Positions 15,142 through 23,861 are shown, counted from the first letter of the stretch. The stretch: DNA of 64,000 nucleotides from an uncultured Oscillibacter sp. (GCA_947365245.1 CANAWG010000005.1:1-64000); one strand, 5' to 3'. Notes: generated by a model not told the origin, from the sequence alone. Program-made: numbers and translations.

Positions 15142-16080
15142 TCAACCGATCTTCCCGCTTCCCAGGTCCGCCCGCTGGTCCACCCGGCGGGCCAGCTCCT
15201 CCGCCGCGTTGAAGCCCAGGCGGCGCTGGCGGTTGTTCATGGCCGCCACCTCCACGATGCTGGCCAGGCTCCGCCCCGGGCGCACCGGGATGGTGACGCA
15301 GGGCACCCGGACGTCCAGAATGTCCACGAAGTGGTCCTCAATGCCCAGGCGGTCGTAGAACTTCGTGTTGTCCCACTGCTCGAAGTTGACCACCAGGTCC
15401 AGCTGCGCGTCGTTTTTGATGGACCGCAGGCCGAAGAGCTGCCGCACGTCGATGACGCCGATGCCCCGCAGCTCGATGTAGTGCCGGATTACCTCCGGCG
15501 CGGTGCCCATCAGGCCGCCGGAGAATTTTCGGATCTCCACCGCGTCGTCCGCCACCAGACGGTGGCCCCGCATAATCAGCTCGATGGCCACCTCGCTCTT
15601 GCCGATGCCGGAGTCCCCGGTAATCATCACGCCCTCGCCGTGGACGTCCAGCAGTACGCCGTGCCGGGTGACGCAGGGGGCCATCACCCGGTTCAAAAGC
15701 TCGATGGTCTGGCTGGTGAAGTCCACGGTGGTCTCCTTGGTGCGCAGCAGCGTCCGCCCGTGCTGCCGGGCGCTCTCCAGGCACTCCGGAAAGCAGTCCA
15801 GCTCCCGGGCGATCACCAGCGCCGGGATGTCGTAGAGGAAGAAATCGTCAAAGCACTTCCGCCGCGCCTCCTCCGGCAGGCCCTTGAGGTACATGACCTC
15901 CGCCTTGCCGATCACCTGGAGACGCATGGGGTCGAAATAATCGTAAAATCCCTGGAACTGCAGACCGGGGCGGTTCACATCCGTAATCGTCAGCCGTGTG
16001 GTATCGTAATCCCGGCCCTTGTTCAGGACCTCCAGATGAGATAAATTCACAAATTCCGCCAGTTTCAAGCCAGCGCTCAT
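15142..16080 (-). CDS. hprK: HPr kinase/phosphorylase
   Basis: 312 residues from ATG 16080 (GGAGGG upstream); a long frame extending to 16461 crosses the promoter and was rejected. Walker A GDSGIGKS near 153-160, the family signature IELRGIGVIDVRQLFG, and an R-x-x-R-rich C terminus. It phosphorylates or dephosphorylates Ser46 of HPr and so controls carbon catabolite repression through CcpA. No HPr or Crh gene is in the window. Own promoter at 16171-16199. Confidence 0.97.
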   Translation of the reverse strand: MSAGLKLAEFVNLSHLEVLNKGRDYDTTRLTITDVNRPGLQFQGFYDYFDPMRLQVIGKAEVMYLKGLPEEARRKCFDDFFLYDIPALVIARELDCFPECLESARQHGRTLLRTKETTVDFTSQTIELLNRVMAPCVTRHGVLLDVHGEGVMITGDSGIGKSEVAIELIMRGHRLVADDAVEIRKFSGGLMGTAPEVIRHYIELRGIGVIDVRQLFGLRSIKNDAQLDLVVNFEQWDNTKFYDRLGIEDHFVDILDVRVPCVTIPVRPGRSLASIVEVAAMNNRQRRLGFNAAEELARRVDQRADLGSGKIG

Positions 16081-16170
16081 AACAAAGCCCTCCGTTTCCG
16101 GCGCGTGGTTGGCGCGCCGATCCCGCCCCGCCGGAAAGGCCGGGGCAGGACCGTGAAAATCAACGCTTTC

Positions 16171-16199
16171 ATTATACATGGATTTCTCAGATTTCGCAA
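16171..16199 (-). promoter_or_regulatory. Sigma-A promoter of hprK
   Basis: On the minus strand TTGCGA (16199-16194), a 17-base spacer, and a perfect TATAAT (16176-16171), ending 90 bases before the hprK start codon. It heads the hprK-glcK-murB-rapZ-yvcK-whiA-dnaE series. Confidence 0.8.
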
Positions 16200-16280
16200 T
16201 ACTTTCCAAGCATCCGGCGGAAAATTTGCGCCCCCGCCGTCCCGGCGGTCCGGCGGGCCGCCGGGGGCTTCCCCGGGCGC

Positions 16281-16306
16281 AAAAACAGCCGCCATACAGC
16301 GGCTGT
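16281..16306 (-). terminator. Terminator of the rluB transcript
   Basis: ACAGCCGC (16285-16292) pairs with GCGGCTGT (16299-16306) around a 6-base loop; on the minus strand the stem is followed by five T. It lies 23 bases after the rluB stop and just before the hprK promoter. Confidence 0.85.
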
Positions 16307-16328
16307 CTCCACATATTTGAACGGCGCG

Positions 16329-17036
16329 TCACAGTGATTTCAGCGCCCGAATCTCCTCTTCCGTTAAGTACCGCCACGATCCGCTGCGGAGCGTCCCCAG
16401 GGACAACGTGTGCTCCCGCACCCGGCGCAGCCGCCGGACTGACAACCCGCAGGCGGCGCACATCCGCCGCACCTGCCGGTTCTTACCCTCGTGGATGGTG
16501 ACGGACAGCTCCGCCGTCCCTCCGGAGCACCGCAGCACCGACACCTGGGCGGGGCGGATGGCCTCCCCCTCCAGATCCCGCAGGGCGGACAGGCGCTCCG
16601 CCGCCCCCTCCAGCGCCCCGGAGACCGAGACGTGGTATGTCTTGCTGACCTCATGGCTGGGATGGGTCATCCGCTGGGCCAGCGCCCCGTCGTTGGTCAT
16701 CAGCAGCAGTCCCTCGGAGTTCAGGTCCAGCCGGCCCACCGGGTAGACCCGGGCGCCGCATCCCTTTACCAGATCCGCCGCCGTGGGGCGGCCCTTTTCA
16801 TCGGAGAGGGTGGTCACATAGCCCCGGGGCTTGTTCAGCATCAGATAGACCGGCGGGGCCTTGGCGCCCAGAGGGCGGCCGTCCAGGCGGATCTCATCCC
16901 GCTCCGGGTCCGCCCGCTGGCCCAGAGCCGCCGGCAGGCCATTGACCGTCACCCGTCCGGCGGTGATATAGCCCTCCGCCGTCCGCCGGGAGCAGACGCC
17001 CGCGGCGGAGAGGACCTTTTGCAGCCGTTCCTCCAT
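16329..17036 (-). CDS. rluB: Pseudouridine synthase, RluB/RsuA family
   Basis: 235 residues: N-terminal S4 RNA-binding domain (LQKVLSAAGVCSRRTAEGYI, then VTVNG) and the catalytic domain with GRLDLNSEGLLLMT, in which the aspartate is the nucleophile, and KTYHVSV. Bacillus RluB modifies U2633 of 23S rRNA (E. coli position 2605). It follows dacB directly at the end of the scpA-scpB cluster, as in many Firmicutes. Confidence 0.93.
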   Translation of the reverse strand: MEERLQKVLSAAGVCSRRTAEGYITAGRVTVNGLPAALGQRADPERDEIRLDGRPLGAKAPPVYLMLNKPRGYVTTLSDEKGRPTAADLVKGCGARVYPVGRLDLNSEGLLLMTNDGALAQRMTHPSHEVSKTYHVSVSGALEGAAERLSALRDLEGEAIRPAQVSVLRCSGGTAELSVTIHEGKNRQVRRMCAACGLSVRRLRRVREHTLSLGTLRSGSWRYLTEEEIRALKSL

Positions 17037-17049
17037 CTCTCATCCATCC

Positions 17050-18135
17050 TCACAGCCCCTCTTTCAGGGCGCTCATGGCGGACTTTACCTCCGGCGGCAC
17101 CGTCCTGCCGCACAGCAGCGCCACACGGCCGACTTCCACGCCGTCCAGGGTGAAAACCGCCTGTCCCACCGCCGTGCCAGCCAGCACCGGCGCGGTCAGG
17201 GGCCTGTCCAGTTCGATCCGCGTCTCCAGCCGCTCCCCCGCCCCCACGGGCCAGGAGAAGCCGGACGCCGCCGTCAGCGGCACCGCGGCGGAGACGCCGC
17301 CCTGGACCACCGCCGTGTCCACCGCCTGCCCCGGCACCGCCGCCCGCCGGGCCGGATAGGCGGAAAATCCGTAGTCGAAGAGCGCCTGGTGGTCCGCCCA
17401 GTCGTTTCCGTCCTGGAGCGTCACCGCCACCAGCCGCTGCCCGCTCCGCTCCGCGCAGCTGACCAGCGTCCGGCCCGCGGCCCGGGTGTAGCCGGTCTTT
17501 AAGCCGATGCAGCCGTCCATGCTGCTCAAAAGCTTGTTGTGGTTGGTCATAGTGCGCCCGCCGATATGGACGGTCCGGGTGGAGGCAATGCGCACCAGCG
17601 TCTCGTTTTCCACCGCCGCTCGGGCCAGGCGGGCCATGTCTCTGGCGGTGGAGTAGTGGTCTTCATGGTCCAGGCCGTTGGGGTTGGCAAAGGAGCTGTG
17701 CTCCATGCCCAGCTCCGCGGCGGTCTCGTTCATCAGCGCCACAAATCCCGCCTGAGAGCCGCCCACGTGGTCCGCGATGGCCACGGCGGCGTCGTTCCCG
17801 GAGCAGAGCAGAAGTCCGTAGAGCAGCGCTTCCAGCGTCAGCTGCTCCCCCTCCTTGAGGTACATGGAGGACCCCTCGGTCAGCGTGGCCTCCCGGCCCA
17901 CCGTCACCACGTCCCCCAGGTTTCCCTCCCGGATCGCCACCAGCGCCGTCATGATCTTGGTGGTGCTGGCGATCAGCATCTTCGCGTCGGCGTTTTGCTC
18001 GTAGAGCACCCGCCCGCTGTCCGCGTCCACCAAAATGGCGGAGGCGGCGGAGGTGCTCACCGCGCCCGCCTTACAAGGGAAAATACTATACACCAACAGC
18101 ACCGCAGTCAGGCAGCAGAGTATCCGTTTTGGCAA
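17050..18135 (-). CDS. D-alanyl-D-alanine carboxypeptidase (DacF/DacB type)
   Basis: 361 residues with a signal peptide (cleavage near KAGAVS, about residue 26). Penicillin-binding motifs are complete: STTK at 57-60, SGN at 112-114 and KTG at 213-215. It trims the terminal D-Ala of peptidoglycan, here probably in spore cortex or vegetative wall maturation. Start is TTG at 18135, chosen for the good GAGGTGAT upstream; the nearby ATG is out of frame. A GGGTATACTA sequence 33-42 bases upstream (18176-18167) resembles a sigma-F/G or sigma-A -10, but I see no convincing -35. Follows ytfJ. Confidence 0.93.
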   Translation of the reverse strand: MPKRILCCLTAVLLVYSIFPCKAGAVSTSAASAILVDADSGRVLYEQNADAKMLIASTTKIMTALVAIREGNLGDVVTVGREATLTEGSSMYLKEGEQLTLEALLYGLLLCSGNDAAVAIADHVGGSQAGFVALMNETAAELGMEHSSFANPNGLDHEDHYSTARDMARLARAAVENETLVRIASTRTVHIGGRTMTNHNKLLSSMDGCIGLKTGYTRAAGRTLVSCAERSGQRLVAVTLQDGNDWADHQALFDYGFSAYPARRAAVPGQAVDTAVVQGGVSAAVPLTAASGFSWPVGAGERLETRIELDRPLTAPVLAGTAVGQAVFTLDGVEVGRVALLCGRTVPPEVKSAMSALKEGL

Positions 18136-18178
18136 GAACCATCACCTCGTCTTTCACGGTGATGGTAGTATACCCCCA

Positions 18179-18577
18179 TTAGTCCAAATCTTTATCTTCT
18201 TTTTTGTCGAAAAATTTTTCCACACGGTCCAGGACGCCCGGCACCATCTCCACTACCCGGTCCACCGTGGACACCGGCGGCACCGCCACCGGCAGTACCC
18301 GGGTCACACCGTCCTTAATGACCAGAAACGCCACCGGCGCGATGTTCACCCCCGCGCCGCTGCCGCCGCCGAAGCTCTTGGGCTGTACCTTTCCATAGTC
18401 CCCGCCGCCGCAGCCAAAGCCCATGCTGACCTTGGAGATGGGGATCAACGTCACGCCGTCCGGCGTGGTGATGGGCTGGCCCACGATGGCGTTGGTGTCC
18501 GCCATCTCCCGGACCTTCTCCATGGCCGAGCGCATCAGGTCGTTGAGGGGGTTTTTCTTTTCCATGTTGTTCTCCAT
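18179..18577 (-). CDS. ytfJ: GerW family sporulation protein YtfJ
   Basis: 132 residues with the family features: NPLNDLMRSAMEKVREMADTN, then VGQPI-TPDGVTLIPISKVS, the Gly-rich GFGCGGGDYG and FGGGSGAGV stretches, and a charged C terminus. Known to be made in the forespore in Bacillus under sigma-F and linked to spore germination; biochemical function unknown. Gene order scpA-scpB-DUF2953-ytfJ-dacB is widely conserved in Clostridia. Confidence 0.95.
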   Translation of the reverse strand: MENNMEKKNPLNDLMRSAMEKVREMADTNAIVGQPITTPDGVTLIPISKVSMGFGCGGGDYGKVQPKSFGGGSGAGVNIAPVAFLVIKDGVTRVLPVAVPPVSTVDRVVEMVPGVLDRVEKFFDKKEDKDLD

Positions 18578-18595
18578 ATTGAAACCGTCCTTCCC

Positions 18596-19249
18596 TTATG
18601 CGGTCCCGGACGCCGCCGGCGCGGGCCGCTGCTTCTCTTCTTTCCGATGTCTTCTCATGTAGTGCAAAAGCCACCGCAGGGCCGGGATCCCGATCCCGAA
18701 GCCCACGGCCAGGGCCGTGCCGATGCGGATCGCAGCGCCCACGCTCCCCTCTGTCCGGCTCTCCTCCGCGTCAAAATCCACCTCTATATGGATGCGGGGG
18801 TCCGGGATGTCCAGCAGCCGCTCCAGCTGCGGCATTCCTGTCCAGACGGCGGCGTTCAGCTCTCCGTAGAGCTTCGCGGCCGCGGCCGGGTCCTCTCTTC
18901 CGCCCAGGATCAGCGACAGCCGCAGCGGCTCCACGCGGATGCCCCGGCGGGTGCGGGCCAGGGCCCGTTTCAGCGGGGGAAGAAGCGTCCGCACCGCGTC
19001 CCGGATCTCTTCTAAAGAGGGCTTGGAGGGGGACTTTTTTTCCTCTTCTCCGCCGTCCCGGGCAGTTTCGTCTTTCTTCTTCGGGGGCTTTTTCTGTCTC
19101 TCCCTGCCGGGGACAACCTGAAAGCGGAACCATCCCAGCTTCACATCCACCCGGAGCGCGTCCCCCAGTGTGACCAGCACACCGGCACGGGTCCGGCACA
19201 GCAGCAGGATCAACAGCGCCAGAATGCCCAACACCCAGCGCCACACCAT
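18596..19249 (-). CDS. DUF2953 domain membrane protein
   Basis: 217 residues: N-terminal membrane anchor (LGILALLILLLC), a Lys/Glu-rich spacer (about 52-78), an amphipathic region with RRGIRVEPLRLSLILGG, and a C-terminal hydrophobic segment (AIRIGTALAVGFGIGIPAL) before a basic tail. This is the YtfI-like DUF2953 family, nearly always next to ytfJ in spore formers. Function unknown; presence only in spore-forming lineages suggests a sporulation role. Confidence 0.88.
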   Translation of the reverse strand: MVWRWVLGILALLILLLCRTRAGVLVTLGDALRVDVKLGWFRFQVVPGRERQKKPPKKKDETARDGGEEEKKSPSKPSLEEIRDAVRTLLPPLKRALARTRRGIRVEPLRLSLILGGREDPAAAAKLYGELNAAVWTGMPQLERLLDIPDPRIHIEVDFDAEESRTEGSVGAAIRIGTALAVGFGIGIPALRWLLHYMRRHRKEEKQRPAPAASGTA

Positions 19250-19302
19250 CGCTCAGCCCTCCTCTCCATAACAGGCGGTTCTCCTCTTGCCGCGGCGGCG
19301 CC

Positions 19303-19938
19303 CTACGCCTCCTCCGGCGGAACGTCTCCCTCCGGCGGCAGCAGGCTCTCCTCCTCCGGTTCGCCCTCCGCATCCACCACCTCGCCGTTTTCGTTGAGGC
19401 GCATCTGCCCCTCCACGCCGAAGTCCGGCAGCTCCGGCAGATCCTCCAGATTGGTCAGGTGGAACGCCCGGAGAAACTGCCGGGTGGTGCGGTACAGGTG
19501 GGGCCGCCCCGGCACCTGGAGCCGTCCGCACTCCTCGATCAGCTTTCGGTCCAGCAGCAGGCTCATGGTATAGGAGCTGTCCACGCCCCGGATCTGGTCC
19601 ACATAGGCCCGGGTGGTGGGCTGGTAGTAGGCGATGATGGTCAGCACCTCCAGCGCCGGCTGGCTGAGCTTGGCGGGCTTGCGGATCTCAAAGGCCCGAC
19701 GGATGGCGTCGGCGTGGTCCGGCGCGGAGCACAGCTGCCAGCTGTCCTCAATATGCAGCAGCCGGATGCCCCGGCGCTCGTAGGCGTAGTAGTCCATCAG
19801 GCGCTGCAAAGCCTGTTCCGCCGCGGGCCGCTCCAGCTCCAGGGCCACGCAGATTCGCTCCGTCTGCACCGGTTCGCCGGAGGCAAACAAAATCGCCTCT
19901 ACGGCGGACTCGATCTCTTTATTCTCCAAGGTCTCCAA
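19303..19938 (-). CDS. scpB: Segregation and condensation protein B
   Basis: 211 residues. Tandem winged helices with IESAVEAILFASGEPV at the N terminus and the LEVLTIIAYYQPTTRAYVDQIRGVDS signature in the second half, followed by a family-typical RPHLYRTT segment and an acidic disordered tail. It forms the kleisin-associated part of the SMC condensin that organises and segregates chromosomes. Start is TTG at 19938 with AGGAAC upstream. Pairs with scpA 39 bases upstream. Confidence 0.96.
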   Translation of the reverse strand: METLENKEIESAVEAILFASGEPVQTERICVALELERPAAEQALQRLMDYYAYERRGIRLLHIEDSWQLCSAPDHADAIRRAFEIRKPAKLSQPALEVLTIIAYYQPTTRAYVDQIRGVDSSYTMSLLLDRKLIEECGRLQVPGRPHLYRTTRQFLRAFHLTNLEDLPELPDFGVEGQMRLNENGEVVDAEGEPEEESLLPPEGDVPPEEA

Positions 19939-19977
19939 GTCTGTTCCTCATTTCCAGTATATTGATAATTACAGCTA

Positions 19978-20757
19978 TTATAGTGTCAAATCATCTGGCC
20001 ACTCGCCCTCCTGCCGGACAGTGCACTCTGTCTCGGAGCCCGCCAGATGCAGGACGTGGGCGCGGCAGAGCTCCAGTACGGCCAAAAACGTGGCCACCAC
20101 CTCGCTGCGGCTGCGGTTCCCCCGGAAGAGCATCCGGAAATGGGTGGCGCCGAACCGCTTAAGCCGCTGCAAGATATCCCGGGCCTTGCTCTCCACCGGG
20201 TAGGGCTCATGCTGGACGATGTCCTCAAAGGCCGTCCTGGGCGGCGGCAGCTTCCGCTCCGCCCGATTCTGGATCTCCGCCATGGCCAATATCAGATCCG
20301 CCTGGGCGTGGTCGTACTCATAGATCTTTCCCCGCTTCACGCTCTCCGGAGGGCGGGTCAGGATGTTCCGGCCGAACTCGCTCATGGGCTGCAGCTGCTC
20401 CGCCGCCGCCTTGACCTGGACGTACCGCTCATTCCGGCGGCGCTCCTCCAGGGACTGAATCAGGGCGTCCATCTCGCTCTGGGCCTCCTCGTCCTCGATC
20501 GACAGGAGCATCCGGGTCTTGATGTACACCAGATGGGAGGCCATGGTGACAAACTCGCTGGCCACCTCCAGATCCATGCTCTGCCGGGCCGCCAGCCACT
20601 CCAGGTACTGGTCGCAGATCAGGGAGATGGAGATGTCCTGGATCTCCATTTTGTTCTTGCCCAGCAGGAACAAAATCAGGTCCAGCGGCCCCTCGAAGTC
20701 CTGCATCTCCTCCTTGGAGCGGACCACCTTTTCCAGTTTGAATACAGGATTTTCCAA
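19978..20757 (-). CDS. scpA: Segregation and condensation protein A (kleisin)
   Basis: 259 residues. N-terminal FEGPLDLILFLLGKNKMEIQ and ISISLICDQYLEWL helices contact SMC; the C-terminal winged helix (SRSEVVATFLAVLELCRAHVL) contacts the other SMC head. Kleisin of the SMC-ScpAB condensin. Start TTG at 20757 with GAGGTG upstream. It overlaps no neighbour; the M50 protease stop lies 9 bases upstream, so these genes form one operon. Confidence 0.96.
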   Translation of the reverse strand: MENPVFKLEKVVRSKEEMQDFEGPLDLILFLLGKNKMEIQDISISLICDQYLEWLAARQSMDLEVASEFVTMASHLVYIKTRMLLSIEDEEAQSEMDALIQSLEERRRNERYVQVKAAAEQLQPMSEFGRNILTRPPESVKRGKIYEYDHAQADLILAMAEIQNRAERKLPPPRTAFEDIVQHEPYPVESKARDILQRLKRFGATHFRMLFRGNRSRSEVVATFLAVLELCRAHVLHLAGSETECTVRQEGEWPDDLTL

Positions 20758-20766
20758 AGCCGCACC

Positions 20767-21426
20767 TCAGTAAAACAAATTAAACAATCCGCCGTACACG
20801 GCCATGATGCCCCGGCTGATCACCGCGCTCCCCACGCCGGTGAAAGAGAGCAGAATCAGCGCCAGCATCCCGTAGCGCTCATAGCGCATGATGCGAAAAT
20901 ACGCCTCGTCCGGCAGCAGGGCCCCCAGGACCTTGGCCCCGTCCAGCGGCGGGATGGGCACCAGGTTGAAAAGCCCCAGTCCCACGGACAGCGGCGCCAG
21001 CGTGTAGAGGCAGAACAGAAACACGGCGTTCAGCGCCGGGTGATAATACCCGGAAAGGTAAATCACTTTACTGATTCCGATTGCCAAGGCCGCCAGCAGG
21101 AGGTTAGACACGGGCCCCGCCAGAGCGGTCAGGGCCATTCCCCGCTTGGGGTCCTTAAAATACCGGGGGGCCACCGGCACGGGCTTTGCCCAGCCGAAGC
21201 CCACGGCGAACATCATCAAAAGGCCAAACCAGTCGATGTGCCGCAGGGGGTTCAGGGACAGGCGGTGCCGGGACTTGGCGGTGGGGTCCCCCAGGGCGCA
21301 GGCCGCCAGGCCGTGGCAGGTCTCGTGCACCGTCAGGCACAGCAAAACCGCCGCCATCCGCGCCGCGGCGTCTCCCAGGGAGCCGAAATCCAAAGCGTGA
21401 AACAAATTTTCCAGGTAGTGCAGCAT
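20767..21426 (-). CDS. Site-2 protease family (M50) integral membrane protein
   Basis: 219 residues, about six membrane segments. Zinc-binding HETCH at 34-38 and the third-ligand motif NLVPIPPLDGAKVLG near 157-171. This is the compact group of M50 peptidases usually encoded just before scpA in Firmicutes (Bacillus YwhC/YdgP-like); the substrate is unknown. It is one of three M50 proteases in this window. AGGCCC precedes the ATG but a stronger site GGGAGAGGCCCT fits better. Confidence 0.92.
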   Translation of the reverse strand: MLHYLENLFHALDFGSLGDAAARMAAVLLCLTVHETCHGLAACALGDPTAKSRHRLSLNPLRHIDWFGLLMMFAVGFGWAKPVPVAPRYFKDPKRGMALTALAGPVSNLLLAALAIGISKVIYLSGYYHPALNAVFLFCLYTLAPLSVGLGLFNLVPIPPLDGAKVLGALLPDEAYFRIMRYERYGMLALILLSFTGVGSAVISRGIMAVYGGLFNLFY

Positions 21427-21507
21427 AGGGCCTCTCCCGTCGCCAAAGGCTAAAATACAGAGACATTATAGCAAACATCCGCGGAAAATACAACCCGTTG
21501 ATCCAAT

Positions 21508-22002
21508 TTATGGAATGCGGCGGCAATAGGCCAGTTCCTCTACCGCCTTTCCGCCGATCACGTCGGCCCGGCAGACGCCGCTGCGCTGAAAGCCCATTCG
21601 CTCATAGAAAGCCCTGGCCCGCCGGTTTTCCTCCAGCACCCATAAAAAGATGTTCCGATACCCCTGGTCCGCGAGGGCCGAAACCGCCGCCTCCAGCAGC
21701 GGCCCTCCGCAGCCCCGCCCCATGTACGACGGCAGGAGGTAGAGAGACACGATCTCCCCCCAGCCGTCAAACTCCCAAAACCGGGAGGCACAGCAGCAGG
21801 CGGCGCCGATATACCGCCCGCCGTCCAGCATCACCAGGTGGATCCTGTCGCTGAAATCCAGGCCGGAGACCCACCGCCCCGCCGGAATCCGCTCCAGATA
21901 CTCCCGGGTCAGGATATCCCGGTAGACGTACTTCCAGCTGGCCTCGTAGATTTCGCTGACGGCAAGACGGTCGTCCCCCTCGTTTAAAGATCGGATCTCC
22001 AC
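21508..22002 (-). CDS. GNAT family N-acetyltransferase
   Basis: 164 residues. The acetyl-CoA loop appears as SYMGRGCGGPLLEAA (R-x-x-G-x-G type) near residue 95, with ALADQGYRNIFLWVLEENRRARAFYERMGF, the standard C-terminal GNAT signature. Start GTG at 22002, set by GGGGAG 9 bases before it. Substrate unknown. It follows the gene at 22009-22464 by 6 bases. Confidence 0.9.
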   Translation of the reverse strand: MEIRSLNEGDDRLAVSEIYEASWKYVYRDILTREYLERIPAGRWVSGLDFSDRIHLVMLDGGRYIGAACCCASRFWEFDGWGEIVSLYLLPSYMGRGCGGPLLEAAVSALADQGYRNIFLWVLEENRRARAFYERMGFQRSGVCRADVIGGKAVEELAYCRRIP

Positions 22003-22008
22003 AGCGTC

Positions 22009-22464
22009 TCACTCCCCGTCTTTGTCCCCTCTCCTCAGCTCAATGCCCAGGACGGTGTCCCGGAAGCCCGCCATCAGCTTCTGATAGGAGGCGATGCCGT
22101 AGGCGTCCTTGGGCCAGCGGGCGGCCCACTCCTCCCGGAGGAACTCGCAGAGCTCTTGACACAGCGGCTCCGGCAGCTCCAGCAGCATGGGGGTGAGATA
22201 GTCCACCGCCATCTGCTTCTCCGCCACCCGCACCGCCGCCCGGTTCCAGGGGCGCTGGCGCTTCCATCCCGCCGCAATGCCGTCCAGGATCTCCCCGGCC
22301 AGAGGGCGGAGGCCCTCCTCCCCCGCCTCCCGCGCGGCCTCCAGATAGCAGGGGCCAAACCGGTCCGTGTAGGCCTGAAACGCCTTTTCGTATGTCCGCC
22401 TGCGAAAATCGTCCATCCAGGGCCTCGTCTCCTGCACGGCCCGGCAGAGCATCTCCAGATCCAT
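22009..22464 (-). CDS. Conserved protein of unknown function
   Basis: 151 residues, soluble, mainly helical and acidic; no motif I recognise. It begins MDLEMLCRAVQETRPWMDDF with AGGAGG 7 bases upstream, so expression is well supported. The centre contains KRQRPWNRAAVRVAEKQMAVDYLTPMLLELP. Co-transcribed with the acetyltransferase downstream; divergent from the pseudouridine synthase gene. Could be a lineage-specific Oscillospiraceae family; I cannot name a role. Confidence 0.82.
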   Translation of the reverse strand: MDLEMLCRAVQETRPWMDDFRRRTYEKAFQAYTDRFGPCYLEAAREAGEEGLRPLAGEILDGIAAGWKRQRPWNRAAVRVAEKQMAVDYLTPMLLELPEPLCQELCEFLREEWAARWPKDAYGIASYQKLMAGFRDTVLGIELRRGDKDGE

Positions 22465-22504
22465 GGCTTGACCTCCTGGTTTTCAAAATTCCTGTCTCAC
22501 AGGC

Positions 22505-22533
22505 TTTACAACCATTGGAAGAACAGGTATGAT
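22505..22533 (+). promoter_or_regulatory. Sigma-A promoter of the RluA-type synthase
   Basis: TTTACA (22505-22510), 17 bases, TATGAT (22528-22533), ending 30 bases before the start codon. Confidence 0.75.
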
Positions 22534-22563
22534 AAAGACAGCTCCACATTCCGGGAGGTCTCT

Positions 22564-23526
22564 ATGCGGGAATTTACCATCGGAAAAAACGACGCCGGAC
22601 AGCGGCTGGACCGCTTTGTGGCCAAGAATCTGCCCCTGCTGCCCCCCGCCCTGCTGCAAAAGTACATCCGCCTCAAGCGGATCAAGGTCAACGGCAGGGG
22701 GTCCAAGCGGGACGCGCGGCTGAACACCGGCGACGTTTTACAATTATATATCAACGATGAGTTCTTTGACAAGCCCAATGAGGAAAATCTCTTTCTGACG
22801 CTCTTCCAGCCGAAGCTCACCATCGTCTACGAGGACGAAAACCTCCTGCTGGCGGACAAGCGCCCCGGGCTGGTGGTCCACGCCGACGAGACGGAGAAGG
22901 TCAACACCCTCATCAACCACATCCAGGCCTACCTCTACCAGAAAAAGGAGTGGAATCCCAGGCGGGAGAACGCCTTTACCCCGGCCCTGTGCAACCGCAT
23001 CGACCGGAACACCGGCGGCATCGTCATCGCCGCCAAGAACGCGGAGACCCTGCGGATCATCAACGAGAAGATCCGGGATCACGAGCTGGAGAAGTCCTAC
23101 CTCTGCGTCACGGTGGGACGCCCCAAACCCGCCGCCGGGAAGATCGAGGGCTTCCTCTTAAAGGACGAGGCGAAAAAGCAGGTCTCCTTCTACCGCCGCC
23201 CGGTGCCCGGGGGCCGCAGCGCCGTGACGCTGTATGAGACCCTGGAGACCCGGGGGGAGCTCTCCCTGGTGGAGTGCCGCCTCCTCACCGGCCGCACCCA
23301 CCAGATCCGGGTCTCCATGGCGGAGATCGGCTGTCCCCTGCTGGGGGACGGCAAGTACGGCAGCGGCGATGTAAACCGGCGCTACCGCGAGACCCGCCAG
23401 GCGCTGTACTCCTACAAGCTGGCTTTCCCCCTCCCCACGGACGCGGGAATCCTGAACTACCTGCGGGGCAGGGAGTTCACGGTCGACCACGTGCCTTTTC
23501 GGGAGAAGTATTTTCCCAAAGACTGA
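22564..23526 (+). CDS. RluA family pseudouridine synthase
   Basis: 320 residues from ATG 22564 with GGGAGG in front. N-terminal S4 domain (about 10-62, KYIRLKRIKVNG), then the catalytic fold with NRIDRNTGG, whose Asp147 is the nucleophile, and TGRTHQIRVSMA in the C-terminal half. Members modify uridines in rRNA or tRNA; this subgroup (RluC/RluD-like) most often acts on 23S rRNA. Single-gene unit with its own promoter and terminator. Confidence 0.93.
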   Translation: MREFTIGKNDAGQRLDRFVAKNLPLLPPALLQKYIRLKRIKVNGRGSKRDARLNTGDVLQLYINDEFFDKPNEENLFLTLFQPKLTIVYEDENLLLADKRPGLVVHADETEKVNTLINHIQAYLYQKKEWNPRRENAFTPALCNRIDRNTGGIVIAAKNAETLRIINEKIRDHELEKSYLCVTVGRPKPAAGKIEGFLLKDEAKKQVSFYRRPVPGGRSAVTLYETLETRGELSLVECRLLTGRTHQIRVSMAEIGCPLLGDGKYGSGDVNRRYRETRQALYSYKLAFPLPTDAGILNYLRGREFTVDHVPFREKYFPKD

Positions 23527-23528
23527 CG

Positions 23529-23558
23529 AAAGTCCGCCCGGTATGGGCGGACTTTTCC
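23529..23558. terminator. Bidirectional terminator
   Basis: AAAGTCCGCCC (23529-23539) and GGGCGGACTTT (23545-23555) form an 11-bp stem with loop GGTAT, flanked by A on the left and T on the right. It lies between the convergent synthase and PadR genes. Confidence 0.92.
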
Positions 23559-23861
23559 TCATTGGATCCCCAGGGCGGCGACGGCGTCCCGCATCTCCCG
23601 CCAGGTATTCAGCAGGGCGTCATACCTCCCCCGCCCCTCCCGGGTGAGGCGGTAGTACTTCCGCGCCGGGCCGCCGGAGGTCTCCCCCTGGTAGCGCTCC
23701 GTGGCCCCCTCCCGGCAGAGCTGGCGGAGGATGGCGTAGATGGCGCTCTCCTGCATGTCGGGGAACACGTTGTGGAGGCGACGCAGGAGCTCGTAGCCGT
23801 ACTGGTCCCCCTGGTTCAGCACATGGAGGAGGCAGAGCTCCAAAAGGTCGCGTTTCAGCAT
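23559..23861 (-). CDS. PadR family transcriptional regulator
   Basis: 100 residues from ATG 23861: MLKRDLLELCLLHVLNQGDQ, winged helix with YGYELLRRLHNVFPDMQESAIYAILRQL, the wing GPARKYYRLTREGR, and the dimerisation helix. This is the short PadR form that pairs with DUF1700-type membrane genes. The gene starts inside the end of the upstream membrane gene, so the two are translationally coupled. It probably binds the paired dyads at 24652-24738 and controls its own operon, and perhaps potA (inference). Confidence 0.93.
   Translation of the reverse strand: MLKRDLLELCLLHVLNQGDQYGYELLRRLHNVFPDMQESAIYAILRQLCREGATERYQGETSGGPARKYYRLTREGRGRYDALLNTWREMRDAVAALGIQ

Noticed and set aside
18164-18178. Possible sigma-F/sigma-G promoter before dacB
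   Set aside because: A GGGTATACTA-like -10 is visible but no convincing GYATA -35 at the right distance; left as a remark.
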